A stretch of 64,000 nucleotides of DNA, taken from Limnohabitans sp. Rim28 (GTDB taxonomy: Bacteria > Pseudomonadota > Gammaproteobacteria > Burkholderiales > Burkholderiaceae_C). The DNA is taken from the NCBI RefSeq assembly GCF_000293865.2, contig NZ_ALKN02000009.1, positions 1-64,000 on the forward strand. Direction: 5' to 3'. This document shows positions 37,413 through 46,967 of the stretch, in pieces. The notes beneath the pieces are model-generated. The model had not been told where the DNA came from. It ran no database searches and saw nothing but the letters and a program-made list of their open reading frames with translations. Positions within the stretch are counted from its first letter, which is position 1; each line of letters begins with the position of its first letter. A program made the translations under genes and the position numbers.

Positions 37413-37722
37413 GCATTTTTCCTTGCGAAAAGTATAGACAGCGCCTACAAGCTGAAGACAAAGGGTTTACGCGCAGATCAAGCCACGCTTTGTCAGGTCC
37501 GCAACAGGCCATCCGCTACAATCTGAGGCTATGTTTAACCCATGTGCGTTCTCTTGGAGCCCTGCAACCACCACCCTGGTACTTGCAGATGTGGGTGCTA
37601 TTTCCACAAAAACCACGACCATTAAGGGCTGATCCAGTCTGGTTCGTCGCGCGCCCCCCGGCCAGACGAGCCGGGCAAACAGTCTGGTCTGACACTGTTT
37701 TAAAAACTGAAAGGGCGTTGAA
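37413..37722. other. 310-bp divergent gap holding the asd leader
   Basis: This gap separates the leftward symporter gene from asd. A TACAAT element near 37519 is a plausible -10 for asd, giving a leader of roughly 200 bases. The leader has several overlapping inverted repeats: GGTTCGTC (37641-37648) with GACGAGCC (37665-37672, one G-U pair), CCCGGC (37657-37662) with GCCGGG (37670-37675), GTCTGG (37637-37642) with CCAGAC (37662-37667), and AAACAGT (37677-37683) with ACTGTTT (37694-37700). They cannot all form together. No open frame of note was seen. Confidence 0.5.
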
Positions 37723-38853
37723 ATGAGCAAGTTAGTAGGTTTGGTTGGCTGGCGCGGCATGGTCGGCTCGGTGTTGATGGACCGCATGACTCAGGAAAAA
37801 GACTTTGACCTGATCGAGCCTTTGTTCTTCTCCACATCGAACTCAGGCGGCAAAGCCCCCTCGATGGCCAAGAACGAGACCACGCTGCAAGACGCTTTCG
37901 ACATCGAGCAGCTCAAACGCTGCGAGATCATCATCACCGCCCAAGGCGGCGACTACACCTCTGAAGTCTTCCCCAAGCTGCGGGCTGCGGGCTGGAACGG
38001 CCACTGGATTGATGCCGCTTCGACCCTGCGCATGGACAAAGATGCGGTCATCATCCTGGACCCGGTCAACATGCCCGTGATCAAGAACGCGCTGGCACAC
38101 GGTGGCAAGAACTGGGTGGGCGGCAACTGCACCGTGTCGTGCATGTTGATGGGTGTGGGCGCCCTGTACAAAGCCGGTTTGGTCGAGTGGATGAGCACCC
38201 AGACTTACCAGGCGGCCTCTGGCGGCGGTGCGCAACACATGCGCGAGCTGCTGACCCAATACGGCACATTGAACGCCGAAGTCAAAGCCCTTCTGGACGA
38301 CCCCAAAAGCGCCATCCTCGAAATTGACCGCTTGGTGGTGGCCAAGCAACGCGCCCTCACCGCGTCCGAGACCGCCAACTTTGGCGTGCCGCTGGGTGGC
38401 TCCTTGATCCCTTGGATCGACAAGGATCTGGGCAACGGCATGTCCAAGGAAGAATGGAAAGGCATGGCTGAAACCAACAAGATTTTGGGCATGGGCGAGG
38501 GCTTTGGCTCTGCGGCCATTCCGGTCGACGGTTTCTGCGTGCGTGTGGGCGCCATGCGTTGCCACAGCCAGGCCCTGACTTTCAAGCTCAAGAAAGACGT
38601 GCCTGTGGCCGACCTCGAAGCCATGATCGCCGCGGACAACGAGTGGGTCAAACTGGTGCCCAACACCCGGGAGGCCACCATACGTGACCTGACCCCCGTG
38701 GCCGTGACCGGCACCATGACCATCCCCGTGGGCCGAGTGCGCAAGCTGGCCATGGGCCCCGAGTACGTGGGCGCATTCACCATCGGTGACCAATTGCTGT
38801 GGGGTGCAGCCGAACCGCTGCGCCGCATGCTGAGGATCTTGCTTGACGCTTGA
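37723..38853 (+). CDS. asd: Aspartate-semialdehyde dehydrogenase
   Basis: A 376-residue NADP-dependent enzyme that reduces aspartyl phosphate to the semialdehyde, the branch point to lysine, methionine and threonine. [17 protein letters not shown] opens the Rossmann fold, [10 protein letters not shown] near residue 134 has the catalytic Cys, and [13 protein letters not shown] near 270 has the catalytic His. The ATG follows AAAGGGCG. The expected fimV gene is missing downstream; truA starts 78 bases later. Confidence 0.96.
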   Translation: MSKLVGLVGWRGMVGSVLMDRMTQEKDFDLIEPLFFSTSNSGGKAPSMAKNETTLQDAFDIEQLKRCEIIITAQGGDYTSEVFPKLRAAGWNGHWIDAASTLRMDKDAVIILDPVNMPVIKNALAHGGKNWVGGNCTVSCMLMGVGALYKAGLVEWMSTQTYQAASGGGAQHMRELLTQYGTLNAEVKALLDDPKSAILEIDRLVVAKQRALTASETANFGVPLGGSLIPWIDKDLGNGMSKEEWKGMAETNKILGMGEGFGSAAIPVDGFCVRVGAMRCHSQALTFKLKKDVPVADLEAMIAADNEWVKLVPNTREATIRDLTPVAVTGTMTIPVGRVRKLAMGPEYVGAFTIGDQLLWGAAEPLRRMLRILLDA

Positions 38854-38931
38854 TACACAGCCGCCAGTGCCCATCTGCCTGACCATCTTGATGCAACCAC
38901 CCCACCCTGTCCAGACCAAGGGGTTTCGCTT

Positions 38932-39717
38932 GTGAGACTGGCATTGGGCATTTGTTACGCGGGCACGGCTTACCAAGGTTGGCAAAGTCAATCCACGGGT
39001 CTGACGGTTCAGGACAAGCTGGAAAAAGCCTTGTCCCAATTTGCCGATGTGCCCCGCGTGAGCACCTTGTGCGCTGGCCGCACCGATGCGGGTGTCCATG
39101 GCCTGATGCAAGTGGTGCACTTTGACACAGAGTTGGACCGCGACACCCATTCTTGGGTGCGCGGCACCAACCGCTACTTGCCCTCTGACATCGCCGTGCA
39201 ATGGGCGCATGTCGTGCCAGAAAGTTTTCATTGCCGAGCCAGCGCCACCGGCAGACGCTACATCTATGTGCTGCTCGACTCGGCTGTGCGGCCCAGCCTA
39301 GAAAGCGGCCGTGTTGGCTGGGTGTACCGCCCCTTGGCCGAGGCAAGCATGCGAGAAGCCAGCCAGCATTTGCTGGGCGAACACGATTTTTCATCTTTCA
39401 GGGCCAGCAGCTGCCAAGCCCAGTCACCTGTCAAGACGCTGAGGCATATCCGGATTTCAAGGCACGGCGCCTATTGGCGCTTTGAGTTTGAAGGCAACGC
39501 CTTTTTGCACCACATGATCCGCAACATCATGGGCTGTCTGGTGACGATTGGCCAAGGCAACCAGCACCCCGACTGGATGCGCGAGGTGCTGCAAGCCCAA
39601 AGCCGAGATGCTGCTGCCCCTACTTTTTCGCCCGACGGCCTGTACTTTGCGGGCCCGATCTACAGCCCCGAGTGGGGTTTGCCCGACACCACCCCTGCTT
39701 TTGATTGGTTGCCATGA
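38932..39717 (+). CDS. truA: tRNA pseudouridine(38-40) synthase
   Basis: A 261-residue enzyme that makes pseudouridine at positions 38-40 of tRNA anticodon arms. The catalytic Asp is in CAGRTDAGVHG near residue 47, with HHMIRNIMG near 195 as a second family signature. The start is a GTG at 38932 (MRLALGICYAGTAYQGW), no in-frame ATG lying nearby. It overlaps trpF by ATGA. Confidence 0.95.
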   Translation: MRLALGICYAGTAYQGWQSQSTGLTVQDKLEKALSQFADVPRVSTLCAGRTDAGVHGLMQVVHFDTELDRDTHSWVRGTNRYLPSDIAVQWAHVVPESFHCRASATGRRYIYVLLDSAVRPSLESGRVGWVYRPLAEASMREASQHLLGEHDFSSFRASSCQAQSPVKTLRHIRISRHGAYWRFEFEGNAFLHHMIRNIMGCLVTIGQGNQHPDWMREVLQAQSRDAAAPTFSPDGLYFAGPIYSPEWGLPDTTPAFDWLP

Positions 39718-40421
39718 GCCTCGCCAACACGCCCTCAAACACGCCTCTGCAGCAACGCACCCGCATCAAAATGTGCGGCTTCACCCGCGAATCTGACGTG
39801 TTGACCGCCTGCGCCGCAGGGGCCGACGCCATCGGTTTTGTGCTGTACCCACCCAGCCCGCGCAGCGTGAGCATCGAACGTGCGGCCGATCTGGCCCGTT
39901 GGCTGCCCACCTTTGTGACGCCCGTGCTGCTGTTCGTCAACGACACGCCCGAACGCATCGAGGCCGCCTGCTCGGCCGTACCGGGGGCTTTGCTGCAGTT
40001 TCATGGCGACGAGTCGCCTGAATTTTGCGAGGCCATGACGCGGCTCACCGGCCGCCCGCACCTCAAAGCGGCCCGAATCCCCTTGTCCGAGGTGCAAAAC
40101 TTCAACTTGCTAGAATTTGCACTCATTCATTCAGCAGCCCAAGCCCTCTTGCTCGACGCCCATGTCGACGGGTACGGCGGCGGCGGACAAACATTCAATT
40201 GGTCACTCCTGCCACCAAACGTCAATGCTCACCTCGTTTTGTCTGGTGGACTCACACCTGCAAACGTGGGCGATGGCATGCGGACCTTGCGCACGCATGG
40301 CCTGTCTCTGGCCGTTGACGTGAGCTCGGGCATCGAAGCAGGCAAGGGCCTGAAAGATGCCGACAAAATGCGGCAGTTTGTCCAAGCGGTGCGCACCGCA
40401 GACAGCACCCTCCACACCTGA
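39714..40421 (+). CDS. trpF: Phosphoribosylanthranilate isomerase
   Basis: A 235-residue TIM-barrel enzyme for the third step of tryptophan synthesis. [11 protein letters not shown] near residue 19 carries the catalytic Cys (usually IKICG), [16 protein letters not shown] near 146 the catalytic Asp region, and [10 protein letters not shown] near 180 the phosphate-binding loop. The ATG at 39714 overlaps the truA stop (ATGA). The N-terminal 15 residues are an extra extension. Confidence 0.95.
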   Translation: MSLANTPSNTPLQQRTRIKMCGFTRESDVLTACAAGADAIGFVLYPPSPRSVSIERAADLARWLPTFVTPVLLFVNDTPERIEAACSAVPGALLQFHGDESPEFCEAMTRLTGRPHLKAARIPLSEVQNFNLLEFALIHSAAQALLLDAHVDGYGGGGQTFNWSLLPPNVNAHLVLSGGLTPANVGDGMRTLRTHGLSLAVDVSSGIEAGKGLKDADKMRQFVQAVRTADSTLHT

Positions 40422-40506
40422 TCCTTTTCGGCTCGCTGAGGTACCGCTTGCAGCCCCCTCTGGCTTGCAAACCCCCAGCAGTTCCGCCCCAACTGAGCAC
40501 CACACC

Positions 40507-41790
40507 ATGTTCGATTACCAACAACCCGATGTCAAAGGCCATTTCGGCGTGTATGGCGGCAGCTTCGTCAGTGAAACCCTGACGCACGCCATCAACGAGC
40601 TCAAAGCCGCCTACGCCCAATACCAGCACGACCCGGCCTTCATCGCCGAATTCAAGTCTGAACTGGCGCACTTTGTGGGCCGCCCCTCGCCCGTTTACCA
40701 TGCGGCCCGCATGAGCCGTGAAATGGGCGGCGCGCAAATCTTCTTGAAGCGCGAAGACCTGAACCACACCGGTGCGCACAAGATCAACAACACCATCGGT
40801 CAGGCCATGCTCGCCAAGCGCATGGGCAAGCCGCGCATCATTGCCGAGACCGGCGCAGGCCAGCACGGTGTGGCCACCGCCACCATCTGCGCCCGTTACG
40901 GCCTGGAATGCGTGGTCTACATGGGCGCCGAAGACGTCAAACGCCAAAGCCCCAATGTCTACCGCATGAAGCTCTTGGGCGCCACCGTGGTGCCCGTCGA
41001 GTCGGGCAGCAAGACCCTCAAGGACGCCCTGAACGAAGCCATGCGCGACTGGGTGGCCAACGTGGACAACACTTTTTACATCATCGGCACCGTGGCCGGC
41101 CCCCACCCCTACCCCATGATGGTGCGCGACTTCCAGAGCGTGATCGGCGAAGAGTGCTTGAAACAAATGCCACAAATGCTGGTCGAGGCTGGCTGCCAGG
41201 GCGAACAGCCCGATGCGGTGCTGGCCTGTGTGGGCGGCGGCAGCAACGCCATGGGCATCTTCTACCCCTACATCCCACACGACAAAACACGCCTGATTGG
41301 CGTGGAAGCCGCTGGCGAAGGCCTGGAAACCGGCAAGCACTCGGCTTCGCTGCAACTGGGCACACCCGGCGTGCTGCACGGCAACCGCACTTACATCTTG
41401 CAAGATGACAACGGCCAGATCACCGAAACCCACAGCGTGAGCGCGGGCTTGGACTACCCCGGCGTGGGCCCCGAACACGCCTTCTTGAAGGACATCGGCC
41501 GCGCCGAGTACGTGGGCATCACCGACAAGGAAGCGCTCGAAGCCTTCCACTACCTGTGCCGCACCGAAGGCATCATCCCTGCGCTGGAATCGAGTCACGC
41601 TGTGGCCTACGCCATGAAACTGGCCAAAACCATGCGCTCCGACCAATCGGTCTTGGTCAACCTCTCGGGCCGTGGCGACAAAGACATCGGCACCGTGGCC
41701 GACTTGTCGAACGCCGATTTCTACTGCCGCCCCAGCTGCCAAGGCCAATCGGTCAAAGGCGGCGAGCAGCCTGTGAACTTCGTGAAATAA
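40507..41790 (+). CDS. trpB: Tryptophan synthase beta chain
   Basis: A 427-residue PLP subunit that joins indole and serine. The PLP lysine is in [10 protein letters not shown] near residue 99, [11 protein letters not shown] near 117 is the catalytic Glu region, and [11 protein letters not shown] near 240 binds the cofactor phosphate. The frame is open upstream; the ATG at 40507 gives [14 protein letters not shown], the family start. trpA follows after 9 bases. Confidence 0.97.
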   Translation: MFDYQQPDVKGHFGVYGGSFVSETLTHAINELKAAYAQYQHDPAFIAEFKSELAHFVGRPSPVYHAARMSREMGGAQIFLKREDLNHTGAHKINNTIGQAMLAKRMGKPRIIAETGAGQHGVATATICARYGLECVVYMGAEDVKRQSPNVYRMKLLGATVVPVESGSKTLKDALNEAMRDWVANVDNTFYIIGTVAGPHPYPMMVRDFQSVIGEECLKQMPQMLVEAGCQGEQPDAVLACVGGGSNAMGIFYPYIPHDKTRLIGVEAAGEGLETGKHSASLQLGTPGVLHGNRTYILQDDNGQITETHSVSAGLDYPGVGPEHAFLKDIGRAEYVGITDKEALEAFHYLCRTEGIIPALESSHAVAYAMKLAKTMRSDQSVLVNLSGRGDKDIGTVADLSNADFYCRPSCQGQSVKGGEQPVNFVK

Positions 41791-41799
41791 GAGCCCCAC

Positions 41800-42609
41800 A
41801 TGAGCCGCATCGACGCCACCCTCTCTGCCCTGAAAACCCAAGGCCGCAAAGCCCTGATCCCGTATGTCACGGCAGGCTTTCCCCAAAAAACCACCACAGT
41901 GCCCTTGATGCACGCCATGGCCGAGGCCGGGGCCGACATCATCGAGCTGGGGGTGCCGTTTTCTGACCCCTCGGCCGACGGTCCGGTCATCCAAAAAGCG
42001 GGCGACAAAGCCCTGGCGCTGGGCATTGGCACCGTCCAGGTGCTGGCCATGGTGCGCGAGTTTCGCCAAACCAACAGCACCACCCCGGTGGTGCTGATGG
42101 GTTACGCCAACCCCGTCGAGCGCTACGACCAAAAACACGGTGCTGACAGCTTCATCCGCGACGCCTCGGCTGCCGGGGTGGACGGTGCGCTGATCGTGGA
42201 CTACCCACCCGAAGAATGCGTAGAATTTGCGGCCAAGTTGCGCGCTCACAGCATGGATCTGATCTTTTTGCTGGCCCCCACCAGCACCGACGAACGCATG
42301 CAGCAAGTGGCCAAGGTCGCCAGCGGCTACGTGTACTACGTCTCGCTCAAGGGCGTGACCGGTTCGGGCACGCTCGACACCGACGCGGTCGAGGCCATGC
42401 TGCCACGCATCCGCCAGCACGTGAGCGTGCCAGTCGGCGTGGGCTTTGGTATCCGCGACGCTGCCACGGCGCAAGCCATCGGCAAAGTGGCCGACGCGGT
42501 GGTGATTGGCTCGCGCCTGATCCAGCTGATCGACGCGGCCCCGGCAGACCGGATCAACGCCGTGGCGGGTGAATTCCTCTCGGGGATTCGGCAAGCGCTG
42601 GACGCTTAA
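41800..42609 (+). CDS. trpA: Tryptophan synthase alpha chain
   Basis: A 269-residue TIM-barrel subunit that releases indole from indole-3-glycerol phosphate. The catalytic Glu and Asp lie in [17 protein letters not shown] near residues 47-63, with GVTGSG near 185 and VGFGIRD near 215 binding phosphate. It forms the trpFBA set with its neighbours and is followed by accD after 54 bases. Confidence 0.97.
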   Translation: MSRIDATLSALKTQGRKALIPYVTAGFPQKTTTVPLMHAMAEAGADIIELGVPFSDPSADGPVIQKAGDKALALGIGTVQVLAMVREFRQTNSTTPVVLMGYANPVERYDQKHGADSFIRDASAAGVDGALIVDYPPEECVEFAAKLRAHSMDLIFLLAPTSTDERMQQVAKVASGYVYYVSLKGVTGSGTLDTDAVEAMLPRIRQHVSVPVGVGFGIRDAATAQAIGKVADAVVIGSRLIQLIDAAPADRINAVAGEFLSGIRQALDA

Positions 42610-42663
42610 ACCCAAAGGCCCGAGCCCGTTTCAACGATAATTTGCCGCTGAAGGAGAACCCTC

Positions 42664-43536
42664 ATGAGTTGGCTCGAAAAACTGCTTCCCCCCAAAATCC
42701 AGCACACCGACCCGGCCGACCGCCGCACCGTGCCGGAAGGCTTGTGGGTCAAGTGCCCCAGTTGCGAGACGGTGCTCTACAAAACCGACCTGGAAGAAAA
42801 CCAAAATGTTTGCCCAGGTTGCTCTCACCACCTGCGCATTGGCGCCCGTGCACGCTTGAACGGTTTTCTGGATGGCGAAGGCCGATACGAAATTGGCCAA
42901 GAAGTCGTCCCGGTGGACCCACTCAAGTTCAAGGACAGCCGCAAATACCCCGAACGGCTGAAAGAGGCCATGGACAATACGGGCGAAACCGATGCTCTGG
43001 TGGTCATGGGCGGCTCGGTGCACAGCATCAATTTGGTGGTGGCCTGCTTTGAGTTCGACTTCATGGGAGGCTCCATGGGCTCGGTGGTCGGTGAGCGCTT
43101 TGTGCGCGGCGTCGAAACCGCCATCGCTCAAAAAGTGCCTTTTGTTTGCTTTACCGCCACGGGTGGTGCACGCATGCAAGAAGGCCTGCTGTCACTCATG
43201 CAAATGGCCAAGACCAATGCCGCCTTGACCCGTTTGGCCAAAAAAGGGCTGCCCTACGTCAGCGTGCTGACCGACCCGACCATGGGCGGCGTGTCAGCCG
43301 GTTTTGCCTTTTTGGGCGACGTGGTCATTGCCGAGCCCAAAGCCCTGATCGGTTTTGCTGGCCCCCGCGTGATCGAAAGCACCGTGCGCGTGACCTTGCC
43401 CGAAGGCTTCCAGCGTGCGGAGTTTTTGCAAAGCAAGGGCGCGGTGGACTTCATCTGCGACCGCCGTGAGCTGCGCATGACCATCGCCAACACGTTGGCC
43501 ATGCTTCAGCGCCAGCCAGCCGATGCCGTCAGTTGA
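42664..43536 (+). CDS. accD: Acetyl-CoA carboxylase carboxyltransferase beta subunit
   Basis: A 290-residue subunit that transfers carboxyl from biotin to acetyl-CoA. The zinc ribbon is visible as CPSC near residue 26 and CPGC near 45. The crotonase-like core carries [15 protein letters not shown] near 130 and [15 protein letters not shown] near 160. Start ATG follows AAGGAGA. In many relatives folC comes next; here a terminator and a convergent gene follow. Confidence 0.96.
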   Translation: MSWLEKLLPPKIQHTDPADRRTVPEGLWVKCPSCETVLYKTDLEENQNVCPGCSHHLRIGARARLNGFLDGEGRYEIGQEVVPVDPLKFKDSRKYPERLKEAMDNTGETDALVVMGGSVHSINLVVACFEFDFMGGSMGSVVGERFVRGVETAIAQKVPFVCFTATGGARMQEGLLSLMQMAKTNAALTRLAKKGLPYVSVLTDPTMGGVSAGFAFLGDVVIAEPKALIGFAGPRVIESTVRVTLPEGFQRAEFLQSKGAVDFICDRRELRMTIANTLAMLQRQPADAVS

Positions 43537-43558
43537 TCAAACACCCATTTCCACATGC

Positions 43559-43583
43559 AAAGGCCCTCCTCAGAGGGCCTTTT
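43559..43583. terminator. Terminator between accD and yggT
   Basis: AAAGGCCCTC and GAGGGCCTTT form a perfect stem around a 4-base loop with T residues after it on the plus strand and A/T ends on both sides, so it can serve both convergent genes. Confidence 0.88.
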
Positions 43584-43616
43584 GCGTGGCGCAGCGCTCA
43601 CCGCCAATTCAGCCCT

Positions 43617-44165
43617 TCAGCGCAAGCCACCCATTTGCAGGCCCATCAAAACAATGCCCACCATTTGCAGCGCCAGCAGCAGCACCAAGGGCGATAAATC
43701 AATGCCACCGATGAGCGGTACCAAGCGCCGGAATGGACGCAAAATCGGCTCAACCAGCCTCGATACCAAGTCATTCAAGGGGGAGTGAGGGCTGATCCAC
43801 GACATGACCGCGTAGATCAAGACCAAAGCGCTCAGTGCCGAGACCACCAACTGAAGCAAACTCAAGACACTGAACCACGGCAATAACCACCAGGGTGCAT
43901 GGCCTCCAGACACCAGCCACAACAAGGACACCTGAGCCAACTTGATCAGCCAAGCCCCTGCCAGGCTGGACAAGTCCCATGCCGACCAAGACGGCATCAC
44001 TTTGCGCAAAGGCAGGACCAGCCAATCGCTCAATGCAAACACGAATCGGCCCACGGGCTGGTGAAATGAAATGCGTTGGCGCTGCATGAGTAAACGCAGC
44101 AGGCACGTGCCTGCCAACAAGCCTGCCACCACGTCTAAAACCAGACTGACCATTTGAAACCACAT
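43617..44165 (-). CDS. YggT family membrane protein
   Basis: A 182-residue integral membrane protein with two YggT repeats: one near residues 60-75 (VLPLRKVMPSW region) and one near 135-160 (VEPILRPFRRLVPLIGGIDLSPL), each beside a pair of hydrophobic helices. YggT/YlmG proteins have been linked to osmotic tolerance and membrane-associated cell-division or protein-assembly roles, but the exact role is unsettled. The open frame extends upstream into the neighbour; the ATG at 44165 gives a sensible first helix. Confidence 0.87.
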   Translation of the reverse strand: MWFQMVSLVLDVVAGLLAGTCLLRLLMQRQRISFHQPVGRFVFALSDWLVLPLRKVMPSWSAWDLSSLAGAWLIKLAQVSLLWLVSGGHAPWWLLPWFSVLSLLQLVVSALSALVLIYAVMSWISPHSPLNDLVSRLVEPILRPFRRLVPLIGGIDLSPLVLLLALQMVGIVLMGLQMGGLR

Positions 44166-44198
44166 CGATTTTTCTCCTGCTCGTGCGATGATACCCAG

Positions 44199-44873
44199 AT
44201 GCCTCCAAGCCCTCCCCCCAAGCCCATGACCCCGATCGATCTGCCCCTTTTTCCATTGGGGACGGTGCTGTTTCCCGGCGCTTTGTTGCCCCTGCAATTG
44301 TTTGAATTGCGTTACCTGCAAATGATCGGTGACTGTGAACGGCATGGCACTGACTTTGCCGTGGTCACCCTCACCCAAGGCCGTGAAGTGCACCGCCCTG
44401 GGGGGCCCACAGCGCAATTTGAAGCCCTGGGCACGCGGGTCCGCATCGAGCGCTTGGAAAGGCCCCAAGCTGGGCTGGTCAGGGTCTGGTGCCGAGGCAT
44501 CGAAAAAATCAGCATTCAAAACACGCAGCAACGCAGCGACGGCTTGTGGACCGGCCAAGTACAAGCCCTGTCGCCCGAGCCTGCCGTTCAAGTACCTGAA
44601 GACCTGCAACACCTGTCGGTGCAAATGCACGAGGCCCTGACCCAGTTGAGCGCCCAGCCCAGCGAGGTGCCCCACTGGCCAGAGGCTTGGCGTCTGCAAG
44701 ACTGCAGCTGGTTGTCCAACCGCTGGGGCGAATTGCTGCCCTTGCCTTTGCAAATGAAGTACCGCCTGTTTGCACTGCAAGAACCCTTGATGCGCTTGGA
44801 GTTGATCGGCGACATGGTATCGCCCTCAGCGCCGCCATCTCAGCCATCACCGCCGCCTGCGTCCAGGCCTTAA
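44199..44873 (+). CDS. LON peptidase substrate-binding domain protein
   Basis: A 224-residue stand-alone LON N-terminal (PUA-like) domain protein without the ATPase or protease parts. LPLFPLGTVLFPGALLPLQLFELRY (residues about 15-39, in order) is the family opening, and RGIEKISI near 100 is typical. Such proteins bind unfolded segments or act in unknown regulation. ATG at 44199 is chosen over one nine codons later because it leaves no clash. It is divergent from yggT. Confidence 0.82.
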   Translation: MPPSPPPKPMTPIDLPLFPLGTVLFPGALLPLQLFELRYLQMIGDCERHGTDFAVVTLTQGREVHRPGGPTAQFEALGTRVRIERLERPQAGLVRVWCRGIEKISIQNTQQRSDGLWTGQVQALSPEPAVQVPEDLQHLSVQMHEALTQLSAQPSEVPHWPEAWRLQDCSWLSNRWGELLPLPLQMKYRLFALQEPLMRLELIGDMVSPSAPPSQPSPPPASRP

Positions 44874-45009
44874 GGCAGCGCCAAGCCCAAGCCCTCGCTA
44901 ACTCTTAAAATAGTGGGTTTTGCGCTTTGGCGCAATTGTGCTGATCCAAGCTTTTCCCGCCAACCAGGTTCAGGCACGCCCAGGCCCCTGATCCCAACCC
45001 CTACCCGCC

Positions 45010-46563
45010 ATGTCCGACAAGAACGCCACCGACGCAGCCGCACCCGCCCCACAAGATGAAAACCAGCTGATCGCCGAGCGCCGCGAAAAACTCAAGGCCA
45101 TGCGCCAAGCGCAGGCCGACGGCAAAGGCGTGGCTTTTCCCAACGACTTCAAGCCCGAGCACCATGCCGCCAACTTGCATGAGGCGCATGGCACCAAAGA
45201 CGCAGAATCCCTGAACGGCGAAGGCGTGGCCAAGACCAGCGCCAAAGTGGCGGGCCGGATGATGCTCAAGCGCGTGATGGGCAAGGCCAGCTTTGCGACC
45301 TTGCAAGACGCCACGGGCCGCATCCAGGTCTATGTGACCCGCGACGATGTGGGTGAAGACCTGTACGCGCTGTTCAAGCATTGGGATTTGGGGGACATCG
45401 TGGGCGTGGAAGGCCACCTGTTCAAAACCCGCACGGGCGAGCTGTCCATCCACGCGACCCGCATCCGCATGCTCACCAAGAGCCTGCGCCCCATGCCCGA
45501 CAAGTTCCATGGCATTGCCGACCAAGAGGTCAAGTACCGTCAGCGCTATGTGGACCTGATGACCGACGAAAGCGCCCGCAAGCGTTTTGCGGTCCGCAGC
45601 AAGGCCGTCAGCGGTATCCGTGAGTTCATGGTCCAGCACGGCTTTTTGGAAGTCGAAACACCCATGCTGCACCCCATCCCCGGGGGTGCCAACGCCAAGC
45701 CCTTTGTGACGCACCACAACGCGCTGGACCAAGAGATGTTCTTACGGATAGCGCCCGAGCTCTACCTCAAGCGCTTGCTGGTGGGTGGCTTTGAGCGGGT
45801 GTTCGAGATCAACCGCAACTTCCGCAACGAAGGCATCTCGGTGCGCCACAACCCCGAGTTCACCATGATGGAGTTCTATGCGGCCTACTGGAATTACCAG
45901 GACCTGATGGGTTTCACGGAAAGCCTGATCCGCGACGCAGCCATGACCGCGGCAGGCACGCTGGACTTGACGTACAACGGCAAGCCCGTCGATCTGAACA
46001 AGCCTTTTGCCCGCATGACCATTCGCGAAGCCATCCTGAAACACACGGAGGCTGGTGAGAATGTAGACAACACGGAATGGTTGATCAAGGCCCTCAAAAA
46101 GCTGGGCATGAACGAAGAAAAAAACAAGCTGTCCACCCGCAGCTTGGCCAGCTTGCAGGTGTTCTACTTCGAAGAAACCGTGGAAGACAAGCTCTGGGAG
46201 CCCACTTTCATCATGGAACACCCGACCGAGATCAGCCCGCTGGCCCGCGCCAACGACAGCCGACCCGAAGTGACCGAGCGCTTTGAGCTCTACATCACCG
46301 GCCGCGAGTTCGGCAACGGATTTTCAGAACTCAACGATGCCGAAGACCAAGCCGCACGCTTTCAGGCGCAAGTGGCCGCCAAAGACGACGGCGATGACGA
46401 AGCCATGTACTACGACCACGACTTTGTGCGTGCCCTCGAATACGGCATGCCCCCCGCAGGCGGCTGCGGCATTGGCATCGACCGTCTGATGATGCTGCTG
46501 ACCGACAGCGCCAGCATCCGCGACGTGATCCTGTTCCCTGCCCTGCGCCACGTGCAAGAATAA
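45010..46563 (+). CDS. lysS: Lysyl-tRNA synthetase, class II
   Basis: A 517-residue enzyme that charges tRNA-Lys. An OB-fold anticodon domain covers about 70-170; class II motif 2 ([20 protein letters not shown]) is near residue 275 and motif 3 ([12 protein letters not shown]) near 485. The N-terminus is slightly longer than in E. coli LysS (505). It ends at a strong bidirectional terminator. Confidence 0.97.
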   Translation: MSDKNATDAAAPAPQDENQLIAERREKLKAMRQAQADGKGVAFPNDFKPEHHAANLHEAHGTKDAESLNGEGVAKTSAKVAGRMMLKRVMGKASFATLQDATGRIQVYVTRDDVGEDLYALFKHWDLGDIVGVEGHLFKTRTGELSIHATRIRMLTKSLRPMPDKFHGIADQEVKYRQRYVDLMTDESARKRFAVRSKAVSGIREFMVQHGFLEVETPMLHPIPGGANAKPFVTHHNALDQEMFLRIAPELYLKRLLVGGFERVFEINRNFRNEGISVRHNPEFTMMEFYAAYWNYQDLMGFTESLIRDAAMTAAGTLDLTYNGKPVDLNKPFARMTIREAILKHTEAGENVDNTEWLIKALKKLGMNEEKNKLSTRSLASLQVFYFEETVEDKLWEPTFIMEHPTEISPLARANDSRPEVTERFELYITGREFGNGFSELNDAEDQAARFQAQVAAKDDGDDEAMYYDHDFVRALEYGMPPAGGCGIGIDRLMMLLTDSASIRDVILFPALRHVQE

Positions 46564-46579
46564 TCTCTAGCACCCCATG

Positions 46580-46607
46580 AAAAAACCCGGCCTAGGCCGG
46601 GTTTTTT
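46580..46607. terminator. Perfect palindromic terminator after lysS
   Basis: The 28 bases are a perfect palindrome: A-run, CCCGGCC, a 2-base centre and the reverse complement ending in a T run. It serves lysS on the plus strand and the convergent gene at 46623 on the minus strand. Confidence 0.93.
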
Positions 46608-46622
46608 GTTCACCCAATGCAT

Positions 46623-46949
46623 TCAGGGGCGTCGGTCGGACGGCAAGCGCGGCGCGTCTTCGACCACCTCGCGGGCCTCCACATCCACGACTTGGTCCTT
46701 GCGCGAAAACGGGGTCCCTTTGCCCATGTGTTGCTCAAAATCTGGCCTGGATGCGGCACGAAAGCCACCTTGTCTGAAATTTTGGCGCATGGCGCTGAAT
46801 TGCTGCCAAACCATCACCACCTGAGGCTTGCGGCCCGTCAAGAGCCAGCGCAGGGTGGCATAAACCACGTAACAAGCCAAGCCAAACAACAAGATGCCCA
46901 GAAACAAGAGCCCCAACAAACCCATGACAATGCGCGCAATCCAGTTCAT
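46623..46949 (-). CDS. Hypothetical single-pass membrane protein
   Basis: A 108-residue protein with one long hydrophobic segment (residues about 5-36, with VMGLLGLLFLGILLFGLACY) followed by a basic turn (RWLLTGRKP) and a charged soluble tail rich in Arg, Gln and Glu. By the positive-inside rule the tail is likely cytoplasmic. I recognise no domain. It lies 18 bases after nagZ in the same direction and may be its co-transcribed last gene. Confidence 0.65.
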   Translation of the reverse strand: MNWIARIVMGLLGLLFLGILLFGLACYVVYATLRWLLTGRKPQVVMVWQQFSAMRQNFRQGGFRAASRPDFEQHMGKGTPFSRKDQVVDVEAREVVEDAPRLPSDRRP

Positions 46950-46967
46950 GACAGTGTCCTGTTCAGG

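Noticed and set aside
37690-37722. Lysine riboswitch in the asd leader
   Set aside because: The stems do not follow the lysine riboswitch layout that I know, and that class is not typical of betaproteobacteria.
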